A stretch of 64,000 nucleotides of DNA from Olsenella massiliensis (GTDB lineage Bacteria > Actinomycetota > Coriobacteriia > Coriobacteriales > Atopobiaceae), in the NCBI RefSeq assembly GCF_001457795.1, contig NZ_LN898211.1, forward strand, positions 248,001 through 312,000, given 5' to 3'. Shown in pieces: positions 52,516-61,612 of this stretch. Position 1 is the stretch's first letter. Every line of letters starts with the position of its first letter. The notes under the pieces are model-generated. The model had not been told where the DNA came from and did no database searches. It worked only from the letters and a program-made list of their open reading frames with translations. Position numbers and translations under genes: made by a program.

Positions 52516-53389
52516 TCACTCGCGACGAGTCCGCCCCATGGCGCCGTCGTCGCCGCCGGGCTTCTCCACGCTCACCGTGACGCCCTCGCCAAACACCTCC
52601 GTGAGCATCGCGAGCAATCCCTCCATGCCTTCAGGCGTCGATGACGTCGCCTGCGGCGCGGGGGCGGGGGCGCCGGCCGCCGGCTGGCTCGAAGACGACG
52701 GGGTCCCGGCCGCCCGAGAGGGGGCGGGGGCGAAAGAGGTGGGGGGCGACGGCTCGCGGGGCGGCTCCTCCTCAAAGGGAACCTCCCCATAGCTCTCCAG
52801 GGGCACCTCCTCATAGGCGGGGGCCTGGGTCTGCCCGACAGAGGCGGAGGCCGTCCGCGCGGGAGTCACCGGACCGGCGGGGGTGGAGGGAGCCAGCGGA
52901 GGCACACCCGGCGCGTCCGTGACGGGGCGCGTTGCGTCGGGGCGGGGTCGGTCGTCGCCCGCCGGGGCTGGACGCGCGGACGGAGACGACGCACCCCGCG
53001 CCGTCGGGGCGAGGCCGAGGCCCGTGGAGTGTGCCTCGACATACGCAAGCTGCCGCGCGCCAAAGACGGATGCCACCGCCTCGTCGACGCCTTGACGCAC
53101 GTCAGTGCGCTCGAGCATGTTCATGACGAACGAGGAGCCCTTGGGAAGCTGGATCAGGAGCCTGCCGCCGGTGTCCTCGCGGGCGACGGACGCCCTCAGC
53201 AGCGAGGCGCGCGAGGGGTTGGTCCTCAGCAGGACGTCCACCACCTGCCGCCATCTGCGCTGAAGCTCGCCCGCATCCGTCACGGCGGCCCTCTCAGGCG
53301 ACGCGGCGGGCGAGGGCGAGACGGGCGAGGCTGGCACGTCGGGACGGTCCGTCGGGACGGGCGAGGCTGGCACGTCAGGAGGGTCCGTC
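52516..53389 (-). pseudogene. dnaX: dnaX, 3' part (tau-type C-terminal region), separated from its start
   Basis: About 290 codons continue dnaX downstream of an inserted glgD fragment. They encode a proline-rich linker with two 12-residue repeats (PV-TD-PDVPAS), then ELQRRWRQVVDVLLRTNPSRASLLRASVARED, a folded tau C-terminal-like region, and another Pro/Ala-rich segment ending EGLLAMLTEVFGEGVTVSVEKPGGDD. The frame differs from that of the 5' part, so a fused product cannot be made without a correction. It has no start codon with an RBS of its own at the junction. Confidence 0.8.
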
Positions 53390-53608
53390 AGGACGGGCGC
53401 GTCACGGGCGTCAAGCACGGCGTCAAGTTTGGCGACACCGCCTTCTTGGACTGCTCCGTGGTTGACCGCAAGCTGCTGCTTCAGATGCTCGAGTGGCATG
53501 CGCAGACCGATTACCTCGCCCTCTTTGAGGCCCTCGCGCCCGACTACGGCCGGGTCCAGGTTCAGACCTATGACTACGAGGGGTATGCCGCGTCCATCTT
53601 CGACAAGG
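53390..53608 (+). repeat. 219-bp fragment of glgD inserted in dnaX
   Basis: On the plus strand this segment matches glgD coding sequence for DGRVTGVKHGVKF to the IFDK segment, with 6 mismatches in 219 bases; five change the amino acid (F-S, Y-H, D-A, K-Q, A-S). It is in reverse orientation relative to dnaX. At the left junction AGGACGGG is shared by dnaX linker repeats and glgD, so microhomology-driven joining, in the cell or in assembly, is plausible. Confidence 0.93.
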
Positions 53609-54781
53609 CTGGCCGCGAAGGCGTGCCGAGAGGGCCACGACAGTCCCCTCGAGCTGGGCAAGCTGATCCGCAAGGGCCTCGAGCGTCAGGTCCGCCCGGG
53701 GGCGGGCGATGCGGGTGAGCGCCACCTCTAGGGTCAGACGCTGGTTGGTGGCCACGCGCATCTCGTTTGAGGCGTCATTCAGGACGGCGAGGGCATGGGC
53801 GACGCGGTCGGGAGAGCCAAAGGCGAGCGCCTCGTCACTCCTTTGCGCACGCCCCTCGTCGTCAAGGTCGAGCGCCAGGGCGTCCGGGCCCGCGACGCTG
53901 ACGACGTACACGTCCCTCAGGTGGGCGGCGAGCTCGCGGGAGAACTGCAGCAGGTCGCGCCCGTCGTCCACGAGCCTGGAGACCTTGTCGAATATGCCCG
54001 GCACGTCCCGGCGCGCGATGGCGCAGGAGAGCTCCACGAGCTGCGAGGTGGTCACCTCGCCCAAAAGGTCGCGGGCGGCGTCGAGCGAGACGTTGCCCCC
54101 GCCAAAGGTGGAGAGCTGCTCCAGCGTGGAGAGCGCGTCGCGCATGCCGCCGCGAGCATGACGAACCACCAGGTCGAGGGCCGCCTCGTCATAATCGAAC
54201 CCCTCGCTGCCGCACACCTCCTTAAGATGGGCGAGGATGGCGTCGTGGCCAATGGGGCGAAAGTCAAAGCGCTGCACGCGCGAGAGGATGGTCTCGGGCA
54301 CCTTCTGGGGGTCGGTGGTGCACAGCACGAAGACCACGTGGGGAGGCGGCTCCTCAAGGGTCTTGAGCAGCGCGTTAAACGCCGCCGTCGTGAGCATGTG
54401 CACCTCGTCGATGACGTACGCCTTGTAACGGCCGCGGACGGGCGCGAAGGCGACGCGGTTGATGATCTCCTCGCGCACGTTGTCGACACCCGTGCGGCTC
54501 GCGGCGTCAAGCTCCAGCACATCCGGATGCTCGCCCGCCGCTATGAGGCGGCACTGCTCGCAGCTGCCGTCGGGAAGGTGCCCCGCGCCCCGCTCGCAGA
54601 TGAGGGCCTTGGCGAGGATGCGCGCCATGGTGGTCTTGCCCGTGCCGCGAGGGCCGCAGAACAGGTAGGCGTGGCTGATACGCCCCTCGAGCACCGCATG
54701 CTCGAGGGTGGACACGACATGCTGCTGGCCCACCACGTCCGCAAAGGTCTGCGGACGGTACTTCCGATAGAGAGATTCCAT
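53423..54781 (-). CDS. dnaX: DNA polymerase III clamp loader subunit DnaX, 5' part (gamma-like), ending in inserted DNA
   Basis: From ATG 54781 the frame gives 452 residues. The first 391 are genuine DnaX: MESLYRKYRPQTFADVVGQQHVV, Walker A CGPRGTGKTTMARILAKAL, zinc module cysteines (CERG...CEQC), Walker B YVIDEVHML, and SRC-type segment CTTDPQKVPETILSRVQRFDF, through domain III (LEALADQLAQLEGTVVALSARL). The last 61 residues are antisense glgD sequence and meaningless. The product would be gamma-like, lacking the tau domains that bind DnaB and the polymerase core. Because tau is normally essential, this is probably an assembly fault. Confidence 0.9.
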   Translation of the reverse strand: MESLYRKYRPQTFADVVGQQHVVSTLEHAVLEGRISHAYLFCGPRGTGKTTMARILAKALICERGAGHLPDGSCEQCRLIAAGEHPDVLELDAASRTGVDNVREEIINRVAFAPVRGRYKAYVIDEVHMLTTAAFNALLKTLEEPPPHVVFVLCTTDPQKVPETILSRVQRFDFRPIGHDAILAHLKEVCGSEGFDYDEAALDLVVRHARGGMRDALSTLEQLSTFGGGNVSLDAARDLLGEVTTSQLVELSCAIARRDVPGIFDKVSRLVDDGRDLLQFSRELAAHLRDVYVVSVAGPDALALDLDDEGRAQRSDEALAFGSPDRVAHALAVLNDASNEMRVATNQRLTLEVALTRIARPRADLTLEALADQLAQLEGTVVALSARLRGQPCRRWTRHTPRSHRSEPGPGRSRARGPQRGRGNRSAHATRASEAAACGQPRSSPRRRCRQT

Positions 54782-54915
54782 GGCACCTCCGGCTCGCCAT
54801 ACTCGGATTACCAGTATAGCGATGAGCCAAAGGGCGGCGCGCGGCAGGCACGCATGGCAGCAGGTGCACGGGCAAGATGACGCCGTGCGGACGCGACGGG
54901 CGATAGGCTCGCGCC

Positions 54916-55581
54916 TTATTCCCCCATCCGCCTCTTGAGCCTCAGGGCCGCCTCATGCGGGTCCTCTGCGCTTACGATGGCGCGGCCGACGAGAATGACG
55001 CTGGGCCTCTCGGCGACGACCCTGTCGATGGTGTCGGCGTTGACGTTTCCAACGACCCCCACCTCCGCCTGGGGCAGCAACTCCCTCAGGTCGTGCAGGT
55101 CGCTCAGGGGGGCGGCGTCGCCGCCCTCCCCCCGATCCGACACCAGGCTCCTCTCGTCGGCGACGCGGCTCAGCCCCGAGGGGACCACGAACGCGTTGAT
55201 GCCCAGGGCGACGAGCTCACGCGCACGGGCAGCCACCTTGCCGGCGCCCGCGAGGTCGGCGATGACCGTGCCGCCACAGGCGTCCGCGACGCGGCGCACC
55301 GCCCGGAAGGCCTCGTCCGAGGCGACCCCCAGCACCGACACCGCATCGGCCCCATATGAGAAGCAGGTGCGCGCCACGTAGCCGCCGCTGTGAAAGATCT
55401 TGGCGTCGGCCAGCACCAGCTTGTCGGGAAAGGCGTGCTTGACGTGGCGCACGAGCGACAGCCCCTCCTCCACGAGCAGCGGGTAGCCCACCTCGACGAC
55501 GTCAACGACGTCCTGCGTCGCGTAGACCAAATCGAGGCAGTCCTCCACGTTGGGGACGTCGAGCGTCAGCTGCAACCTCAT
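54916..55581 (-). CDS. 3-hexulose-6-phosphate synthase / 3-keto-L-gulonate-6-P decarboxylase family enzyme
   Basis: A 221-residue TIM-barrel protein of the OMP decarboxylase superfamily. Segments MRLQLTLDVPNVEDCLDL, VVEVGYPLLVEEG, LVLADAKIFHSGGYVA (metal-binding acidic residues), VIADLAGAGK, VVGNVNADTID and LVGRAIVSAEDP (phosphate loop) fit HPS/KGPDC. Possible roles are formaldehyde fixation on ribulose-5-P, its reversal to feed pentoses, or decarboxylation in ascorbate catabolism; no phosphohexulose isomerase is adjacent. ATG 55581 has AAGGAGA upstream. A pentose link fits rpiB and the two transketolases. Confidence 0.82.
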   Translation of the reverse strand: MRLQLTLDVPNVEDCLDLVYATQDVVDVVEVGYPLLVEEGLSLVRHVKHAFPDKLVLADAKIFHSGGYVARTCFSYGADAVSVLGVASDEAFRAVRRVADACGGTVIADLAGAGKVAARARELVALGINAFVVPSGLSRVADERSLVSDRGEGGDAAPLSDLHDLRELLPQAEVGVVGNVNADTIDRVVAERPSVILVGRAIVSAEDPHEAALRLKRRMGE

Positions 55582-55727
55582 CGTTTGTCTCCTTCTCGCG
55601 AGAGCGGTCGAACCGCCCTGGGAACCATCAGTCAGTCACATTCACTATTGCGCAGGTTAGCTGGCGAATCGAGCTTTTGCTCGGGTGACGGCTGCGCGAC
55701 GGGCGCAAATGGGTGATACTGATGGGC

Positions 55728-57395
55728 ATGGATACCACATTTGCCGAGCTCGGGCTAAACGAGCAGATACTTGAGGGCGTCGCCGCGCTGGGGTTTGCGA
55801 CGCCAACCCCCGTGCAGCGGGAGTCCATCCCCCACATCCTGGCAGGCCGCGACGTCGTCGCATCCGCGCAGACCGGCACGGGCAAGACCGCTGCCTTTGC
55901 CCTGCCCATCCTCCAGGTGATCGCCGACGCCTCACGCCGCGCGCGCCTTGAGCGCGAGGGAGAGAGGGACACAGGCGACACCCCGCCATCCGGGGCCTCA
56001 CCTGCCCCGGACGACATCGCCGCGGGCCCGACGCCTGCCGGGGCCGGCGAGGGCGGTCCGGACGTGCTGGCCGACGCCGTCAAGGGTCCCGGATCCGTCT
56101 CGATTCGCGTGGACGACGAGGGCAGGCTGCCGCGTCGTCGGCGCAGGCACCATCGGCGCCGGTCCACGGCGAGTGACGGGGAGGGCGGCGAGGGGACCTC
56201 TCGGCCGCAGCGCACGGCCGATGCCGCGAACCCGACCGAGAAGGCGCCCTCACGACCCGCCGACAGGCGCAAGGCTCGCCGGCGGCGCTCGTCCTCACGC
56301 AAGGGGGCGCCGTCTCGCGACGCTTGCGCCGCCGACCCCAACGCGCGGCCCTTTGGCCCCTTTGCGCTGGTCGTCACCCCCACCAGGGAGCTCGCCTCGC
56401 AGATCGAGCGGGTCGTCTCGGTGGTCTGTGAGAAGACGGGGCAGAAGGCCGTCGTCGTCATGGGCGGCACCAAGTTTGACCGTCAGATTCGCGAGCTTGA
56501 GGCCGGCTGCGACCTGCTCGTGGCCACGCCGGGTCGTCTCATCGACCTGTTCGAGCATCAGCACGTGCGCCTTGACGAGGTCCGCTGCCTGGTGCTGGAC
56601 GAGGCCGACCGCATGCTCGACATGGGCTTCTGGCCCAGCGTGAGGCGCATCGTCGCCGCCTGCCCGCGCGAGCGGCAGACCCTGCTCTTTTCGGCCACCA
56701 TCCCGCCGTCCATCAAGGGCACCGTGGACGCCATGCTCAACGACCCCGTGAGGATCGAGATCGCCCGCGTGGGAGAGACCGCCGACACCGTTGACGAGCA
56801 CCTGTGCTGCGTGACGCAGGGACAGAAGCTGCCGCTGCTCGAGGCTCTCGTGGCAAGGGGCGGCGCGTCGGGGCAGGTGCCCGAGCGCGTTCTGGTATTC
56901 TGCCGCACCAAGATGCGCGCCGACATGCTTGAGACGCAGCTCAAGGCCAACGGCAGGCGCGTGGGCGTCATGCACGCCGACCGGCCGCAGCGCGCGCGCG
57001 AGCGCGCCCTGAGCGAGTTTCGCTCCGGCAAGCTCCAGGTGCTCGTGGCAACGGACGTCATGAGCCGCGGCATCGACGTGAGCGGCATCGACGCCGTCGT
57101 GAACTTTGACGTGCCCATGGACCCCGAGGACTACGTCCATCGCATCGGCAGGACCGGGCGCGCCGGGGCGACGGGCCACGCGTACACGTTCGTGGCGCCC
57201 GACGAGATAAGCCCCCTGCGCGAGATCGAGTACTTTACCAAGAAGCTCGTGCCCCTATGGGACCTCGAGGGCTTCTCGTACGACGAGGGGCGCATCCTGC
57301 CCAATCCCACGCGCTCGACCGAAAAGCCCACGCGCAGGCTCTTCAGCGGCTCGCGCGGGCGAAGCCGCGGCGGCAGGTACGGGAGGCACTACTAG
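55728..57395 (+). CDS. DEAD-box RNA helicase with a long insert between motifs I and Ia
   Basis: A 555-residue ATP-dependent RNA helicase. Q-motif [12 protein letters not shown], motif I AQTGTGKT (47-54), motif Ia PTRELA (218-223), motif II DEAD (291-294), SAT (322-324), and motif [10 protein letters not shown] are intact. Between I and Ia lies an insert of about 140 residues (69-208), acidic/Gly-rich first and then with Arg runs ([21 protein letters not shown]). Most family members have about 25-30 residues here. A short basic RGG-like tail ends the protein. Start chosen at ATG 55728; no RBS, but GATACT lies seven bases upstream. Confidence 0.9.
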   Translation: MDTTFAELGLNEQILEGVAALGFATPTPVQRESIPHILAGRDVVASAQTGTGKTAAFALPILQVIADASRRARLEREGERDTGDTPPSGASPAPDDIAAGPTPAGAGEGGPDVLADAVKGPGSVSIRVDDEGRLPRRRRRHHRRRSTASDGEGGEGTSRPQRTADAANPTEKAPSRPADRRKARRRRSSSRKGAPSRDACAADPNARPFGPFALVVTPTRELASQIERVVSVVCEKTGQKAVVVMGGTKFDRQIRELEAGCDLLVATPGRLIDLFEHQHVRLDEVRCLVLDEADRMLDMGFWPSVRRIVAACPRERQTLLFSATIPPSIKGTVDAMLNDPVRIEIARVGETADTVDEHLCCVTQGQKLPLLEALVARGGASGQVPERVLVFCRTKMRADMLETQLKANGRRVGVMHADRPQRARERALSEFRSGKLQVLVATDVMSRGIDVSGIDAVVNFDVPMDPEDYVHRIGRTGRAGATGHAYTFVAPDEISPLREIEYFTKKLVPLWDLEGFSYDEGRILPNPTRSTEKPTRRLFSGSRGRSRGGRYGRHY

Positions 57396-57469
57396 CCCCC
57401 GGCCCCGGCGGGGCAGGCCGCGCGACAGGCCGGGCGGCCCATCACCTACGGCGGAAGGCAGCTCCCATC

Positions 57470-58792
57470 ATGAAGCAGGCACGGCAGTTCCCGCGCGTCA
57501 TCGTCACCAAGAAGGCAGCCCGCGCGCTCAAGGGCGGCCACCTGTGGGTATACGCTGGCGAGGTCATGCGCCTGGAGCCGGCGGCGGACGGGAGGCTGGC
57601 CGTCGGCGGCGACGTCGTGGACGTGCTGGAGGAAAACGGCACCTGGCAGGGGGCGGGCCTCTTCTCGCCCGCCTCGACGCTGCGGGTCAGGATCGTGAGC
57701 AGAAACGCCAACGACCGCTTTGACGACGCCTTCTGGAGGCGGCGCCTCCGGTGGTCGTGGGAGCACCGAAAGACGACGATGGGTCGTCGCCTCCTGCCGG
57801 GCGCCGAGCCTGACACCAACTGCTGCCGCATCGTGTTCTCCGAGGCGGACGGACTGCCGGGCCTGGTGGTCGATCGCTATGAGGACGTGCTGGTGACGCA
57901 GGTAGGCACCGTGGGCATGGAGCGTCTGAGGCCCGTCATCTACCCCCTGCTGCTGGACGTCCTCGCCGACGACGGCGTGCGCATCCGCGGCATATTCGAG
58001 CGCAACGACGCCCCCTCCCGGGCCAAGGAGGGCCTTGGGGCCTATAAGGGCTGGTACGAGGGAATTCCCGGCATCGCAGGCGGGGCATCGGCGGCTGCGG
58101 GCGCGCACGTTCTCGCGCACGAGAACGGCATCGCCTACGACATCGACCTCGAGAACAGTCAGAAGACGGGCTTCTTCCTGGACCAGAAGTACAACCGTCG
58201 GGCGGTGCGCCAGATCGCGGATGGCAGGCGCGTGCTCGACTGCTTTTGCCACGTGGGGCCCTTTGGCCTGAACGCGCTTGCCGGCGGGGCGTCCTACGTG
58301 CGCTTCGTGGACGTGAGTCAGACGGCGCTTGACCTGGCACGCCAGAACGCCCGCAGGAACGGCTGGCTGGAAGACGGCCGGGGCGCAAACAAGAACGTGG
58401 GTTTTACCTGCGCAAACGTCCTGGAGTATTTGCCTCGCATGGTGGGGGACCCCACGCTGTCGAGCGCGGAGGGAGGCCCCTTTGACCTCATCGTGCTCGA
58501 CCCGCCCGCCTTCACCAAGAGCCGGCGCACCATCAGGCACGCCGCGCGCGGCTATCGCGAGGTCAACGAGGCCGCCCTGCGCCTGCTGCCGCGCGGGGGC
58601 TATCTCGCCACCTGCAGCTGCAGCCACTTCATGACCCGCGACGGCCTGGCCCAGGCCGTCGCCGAGGCGGCTCACGGGGCGCAGGTCCAGCTCAAGCAGG
58701 TCGAGGAGCGACAGCAAGCTCCTGACCACCCCATCCTGTGGGGCATGCCCGAGACGCACTACCTGGACTTCTTCGTCTTTCAGGTCGTCTAG
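57470..58792 (+). CDS. rlmI: 23S rRNA (cytosine-C5)-methyltransferase, RlmI-like
   Basis: A 440-residue class I SAM methyltransferase. A PUA-like N-terminal domain (about 8-95, VTKKAARALKGGHLWVYAGEV) is followed by an EEHEE domain and the Rossmann core: VLDCFCHVGPFGLNAL (SAM loop), VRFVDVSQTALDLARQNA, VLDPPAFTK (catalytic motif) and YLATCSCSHFMT with its cysteine pair. RlmI methylates C1962 of 23S rRNA in E. coli. ATG 57470 follows GAAGG at a rather long spacing of about 11 bases. It follows the helicase gene by 74 bases; both act on RNA. Confidence 0.88.
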   Translation: MKQARQFPRVIVTKKAARALKGGHLWVYAGEVMRLEPAADGRLAVGGDVVDVLEENGTWQGAGLFSPASTLRVRIVSRNANDRFDDAFWRRRLRWSWEHRKTTMGRRLLPGAEPDTNCCRIVFSEADGLPGLVVDRYEDVLVTQVGTVGMERLRPVIYPLLLDVLADDGVRIRGIFERNDAPSRAKEGLGAYKGWYEGIPGIAGGASAAAGAHVLAHENGIAYDIDLENSQKTGFFLDQKYNRRAVRQIADGRRVLDCFCHVGPFGLNALAGGASYVRFVDVSQTALDLARQNARRNGWLEDGRGANKNVGFTCANVLEYLPRMVGDPTLSSAEGGPFDLIVLDPPAFTKSRRTIRHAARGYREVNEAALRLLPRGGYLATCSCSHFMTRDGLAQAVAEAAHGAQVQLKQVEERQQAPDHPILWGMPETHYLDFFVFQVV

Positions 58793-58803
58793 GCGCCGAC
58801 GGG

Positions 58804-59796
58804 CTAACGATACTCCAGCTCGCCGAAGTCCTCCGCGAGGATGGTCGTGAGCGTGCCGACGTCAAGGTTGCCGCCGCTCACCACCAGGGCCACGTTGCGG
58901 CCGCCGACCTTCTCGGGATGGTCGTGCACGGCGGCGACCACCATCGCGCTGCCCGCCTCGAGGGAGAGCTGCTCGCGCTCGATCATGTACTTGAAGGCGG
59001 CGCGGATGGAGCGCTCCGTCACGAGGACGAGCTCGTCCATGAGCGCGGGCAGCATGTCAAAGGCGATCTGCCCCACGCCGCCGACGATGGCCTCGCACAC
59101 AGTGTCGCCCGCGGTCGGGTAGCGGCCGTAGCAGACGCCGTCTTTGAGCGACTGGTACATGGCTGGACACGCCGCCGTCTGCACGCCCACGATGCGCACG
59201 TCGGGCCGTATGCTCTTGGCGGCCAGGGCGATGCCCGTGATGAGGCCTCCCCCGCCGACGGGCACGACGATGGTGTCTATGTCGGGGTTCTGCTCAAGTA
59301 TCTCGATGCCGATGGTCCCCTGACCGCAATAGACGCGCGGCTCGAACTCGTAGGGGTCCACGAAGAACATCTCGTTGCGGTCGATGTAGTTGATGCCGAG
59401 CGTGATGGAGTCGTCGTAGTCGCAGCCCAGGGCCATGGAGCGAGCGCCGTAGTAGCGTATGCGGTCGGTCTTTGAGCTGGGCGTTCCCACGGGGACGACC
59501 ACCAGGCAGTCAGGGATTCCCAGCTCGCGCGCCGCATAGGCCACGGCGACGCCATGGTTGCCCGTGGACACGGTGCCCACCCCGCGCCCGCGCTCGAGCT
59601 CGGTGAGCTGCGCCATGGTGTTGAGGGCGCCGCGGACCTTGAAGCTCTTGCCCAGCTGCTGGCTCTCGAGCTTGAAGAAGTAGCGCCGCTCCTCGGTGTT
59701 CAGGTAGACGGACTCCTCAAGGGGCGTGCGCCTGACGCGGTCCCTGATGCGCGCGTACGCGTCCGAAACGTCACCCGCCGTGAACCATGAGCGCAT
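58804..59796 (-). CDS. threonine/serine dehydratase (catabolic type, PLP)
   Basis: A 330-residue fold-type II PLP enzyme deaminating threonine to 2-oxobutyrate or serine to pyruvate. PLP lysine K53 lies in GKSFKVRGA, the phosphate-binding loop is VPVGGGGLITG, and TVSTGNHGVAVAYAA is the substrate loop. No ACT regulatory domain is present, so it belongs with the short catabolic (TdcB-like) or generic enzymes. ATG 59796 has GGAGAGG four bases upstream. Convergent with the RlmI-like gene, 11 bases apart. Confidence 0.9.
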   Translation of the reverse strand: MRSWFTAGDVSDAYARIRDRVRRTPLEESVYLNTEERRYFFKLESQQLGKSFKVRGALNTMAQLTELERGRGVGTVSTGNHGVAVAYAARELGIPDCLVVVPVGTPSSKTDRIRYYGARSMALGCDYDDSITLGINYIDRNEMFFVDPYEFEPRVYCGQGTIGIEILEQNPDIDTIVVPVGGGGLITGIALAAKSIRPDVRIVGVQTAACPAMYQSLKDGVCYGRYPTAGDTVCEAIVGGVGQIAFDMLPALMDELVLVTERSIRAAFKYMIEREQLSLEAGSAMVVAAVHDHPEKVGGRNVALVVSGGNLDVGTLTTILAEDFGELEYR

Positions 59797-60027
59797 CGAA
59801 CCTCTCCGCCACCCTTTCATGTCTGCCGAGCGCCGTCCTCACGAGCGTGACCAAGGCGGCGTCACGGGGCGCTTTGACCTCATGCCATGCATCACGCGTG
59901 CGGGCGACATGGGAGGATTGTCGCACAGTTACCAATGCGTGCGCCGGACGATTTGGCGAGCAAGGCCATCGGCCTGACGGGTCGAGACCGTCCGCTCGCA
60001 GCGCGCCCGGGCGTCGTGTGGGCATGC

Positions 60028-60594
60028 CTAGGGGCGGCGGCCCTCCCCCCGCCCCGAGCGCGCTTCCCGGCGCCGTTCGCGAAAGAAGTCCCTCAGCAGG
60101 TCCGACGCCTCGTCCGCCAGCACGCCGCCGGTCGCGTCGAAGCGATGGTTGAGGCGCTCGTCGCGGCTCAGGTCATAGAGCGACCCCAACGCCCCGCCCT
60201 TGGGGTCCGGCGCGCCAAACACGCAGCGGTCGATGCGAGCGTTGACCATGAGGCCCGCGCACATGAGGCAGGGCTCCAGCGTCACATACACGGTGCATCC
60301 CGAGAGGCGCCAGTGGCCCAGCTCGCGGGCCGCCCCCACCATGGCGAGGAACTCCGCGTGGGCCGAGGGGTCCTCGTCCCGCTCGCGACGGTTGTGGCCG
60401 CGCGAGACCACGACGGGCTCGGGCGCCTCGTCCCAGGAGGCGGCGGGCCGCTCCGGGCTGACGTAGGAGGGGCTGGCAGGGTCCTTGGCCGCCTCGTACA
60501 CCACGACGGCCCCTATGGGCACCTCGCCGTCGCGGGCGGCCAGGCGCGCCTCGGCAAGCGCCTGGCGCATGTAGCGCTCGTCATCCAGAGGCAC
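60028..60594 (-). CDS. tadA: tRNA-specific adenosine deaminase
   Basis: A 188-residue zinc deaminase making inosine at the wobble base of tRNA-Arg(ACG). H79 and E81 (SAHAEF) with C109 and C112 (PCLMC) form the active site; MRQALAEARLAARDGEVPIGAVVV is the typical N-terminus. A 26-residue insert (about 35-60, PASPSYVSPERPAASWDEAPEP) lengthens the first beta hairpin. GTG 60594 has AAGGA nine bases upstream; the longer open frame crosses tRNA-Ser and is rejected. Confidence 0.94.
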   Translation of the reverse strand: MPLDDERYMRQALAEARLAARDGEVPIGAVVVYEAAKDPASPSYVSPERPAASWDEAPEPVVVSRGHNRRERDEDPSAHAEFLAMVGAARELGHWRLSGCTVYVTLEPCLMCAGLMVNARIDRCVFGAPDPKGGALGSLYDLSRDERLNHRFDATGGVLADEASDLLRDFFRERRREARSGRGEGRRP

Positions 60595-60655
60595 CGCGAT
60601 TCGTCCTTTCTCGGGGGCAGGGCGTATATGTTGTAGGATATATCCGTCGCCCGTC

Positions 60656-60746
60656 GGAGGGGTGGCAGAGTGGTCGATTGCAGCGGTCTTGAAAACCGTC
60701 GAGCGGCATCCCCGTTCCGAGGGTTCGAATCCCTCCCCCTCCGCCA
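60656..60746 (+). tRNA. tRNA-Ser (anticodon TGA)
   Basis: Class II cloverleaf: acceptor GGAGGGG/CCCCTCC, anticodon stem GCGGT/ACCGT with loop CTTGAAA (TGA), long variable arm, T-loop TTCGAAT, discriminator G and encoded CCA (60744-60746). Confidence 0.96.
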
Positions 60747-60833
60747 TCTGCGCCTTCTTTCTGCCTCCGCACGTCCCTAAGGGCCTGCGCCCGAACGTCC
60801 TGGGGTCCTGGGCCGGCGCGCGGGCGCCGATGC

Positions 60834-60839
60834 TATAAT
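60834..60839 (+). promoter_or_regulatory. extended -10 promoter of lemA
   Basis: A consensus TATAAT preceded by TGC (TGCTATAAT) lies 64 bases before the lemA ATG. No good -35; extended -10 recognition is likely. Confidence 0.7.
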
Positions 60840-60902
60840 GGGCCGTAACCATTGATTGGATGCCGGGCCAGCCATATCCCGGCCAACGAGATGGAGGTCG
60901 CC

Positions 60903-61457
60903 ATGCCCCTCGTCATCATTGCCCTGCTTGCCGTCGCCGCGGTTCTGGTCATGTGGTTCATCAACATCTACAACGGCATCGTCACCAAGGACAACCGCTG
61001 CGACAACGCCTGGCAGACCATCGACGCGCAGCTCCAGCGTCGTAACGACCTCATCCCCAACCTCGTCGAGACGGTCAAGGGGTACGCGGCGCACGAGTCC
61101 GGCACCTTCGAGGCGGTCACCAGGGCCCGCTCGGCGGTCATGTCCGCCACCTCGCCCGAGGAGAAGATGGAGGCGTCCAACGTCCTCTCCGGAACGCTCA
61201 AGAGCCTGTTCGCCGTGGCCGAGAGCTACCCCGAGCTCAAGGCGAACACCAACTTCCAGCAGCTTCAGACGGACCTCACCGACACCGAGAACCGCATCGT
61301 CTATGCCCGCCAGAGCTTCAACGACTGCGTCCTCGAGTACAACAACGCCATCGAGACCTTCCCCGGCAACATCGTCGCCGGCAGCAAGTTCAAGATGCGT
61401 CAGGGCTTTGAGGTCACCGATGCCGCGGCGCGGCAGTCCCCGCAGGTCAAGTTCTAG
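60903..61457 (+). CDS. lemA: LemA family membrane protein
   Basis: A 184-residue protein with an N-terminal membrane helix (about 3-22) and a long helical domain containing the family core NRCDNAWQTIDAQLQRRNDLIPNLVETVKGYAAHE and the conserved TDTENRIVYARQSFNDCVLEYNNAIETFPGNIVAG. LemA proteins face the cytoplasm or periplasm and their function is unclear. ATG 60903 has GGAGGT four bases upstream. A monocistronic unit with its own promoter and a strong terminator. Confidence 0.95.
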   Translation: MPLVIIALLAVAAVLVMWFINIYNGIVTKDNRCDNAWQTIDAQLQRRNDLIPNLVETVKGYAAHESGTFEAVTRARSAVMSATSPEEKMEASNVLSGTLKSLFAVAESYPELKANTNFQQLQTDLTDTENRIVYARQSFNDCVLEYNNAIETFPGNIVAGSKFKMRQGFEVTDAAARQSPQVKF

Positions 61458-61482
61458 CCCGCACGCCCCCAAGGGCACGTCT

Positions 61483-61515
61483 GGCCCCGCACCCTCGTGG
61501 TGCGGGGCCTTTCTT
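61483..61515 (+). terminator. terminator of lemA
   Basis: An 11-bp perfect stem GGCCCCGCACC/GGTGCGGGGCC with loop CTCGT, then TTTCTTG. Confidence 0.85.
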
Positions 61516-61544
61516 GTCGTGCGTCGTCAAGCGAGGCCCTTGAT

Positions 61545-61572
61545 GGAAAGGCCGCCCGCGGGCGGCCTTTCC
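61545..61572. terminator. bidirectional terminator between lemA and transketolase locus 2
   Basis: A 13-bp perfect stem GGAAAGGCCGCCC/GGGCGGCCTTTCC around GC. The A and T ends make it work in both directions, mainly for the minus-strand transketolase operon. Confidence 0.8.
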
Positions 61573-61612
61573 GGACGTGCCGTTTCACGACGTTTTTGCG
61601 ATGGCGCGGATG

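Noticed and set aside
53423-54781. Programmed -1 frameshift making gamma/tau in dnaX
   Set aside because: The frame change lies within foreign glgD sequence and no A/G-rich slippery heptamer with hairpin is seen at the junction.
60602-60852. N-terminal extension of TadA through the tRNA-Ser gene
   Set aside because: The open frame crosses a complete tRNA on the other strand; the GTG at 60594 with an RBS gives the normal TadA length.
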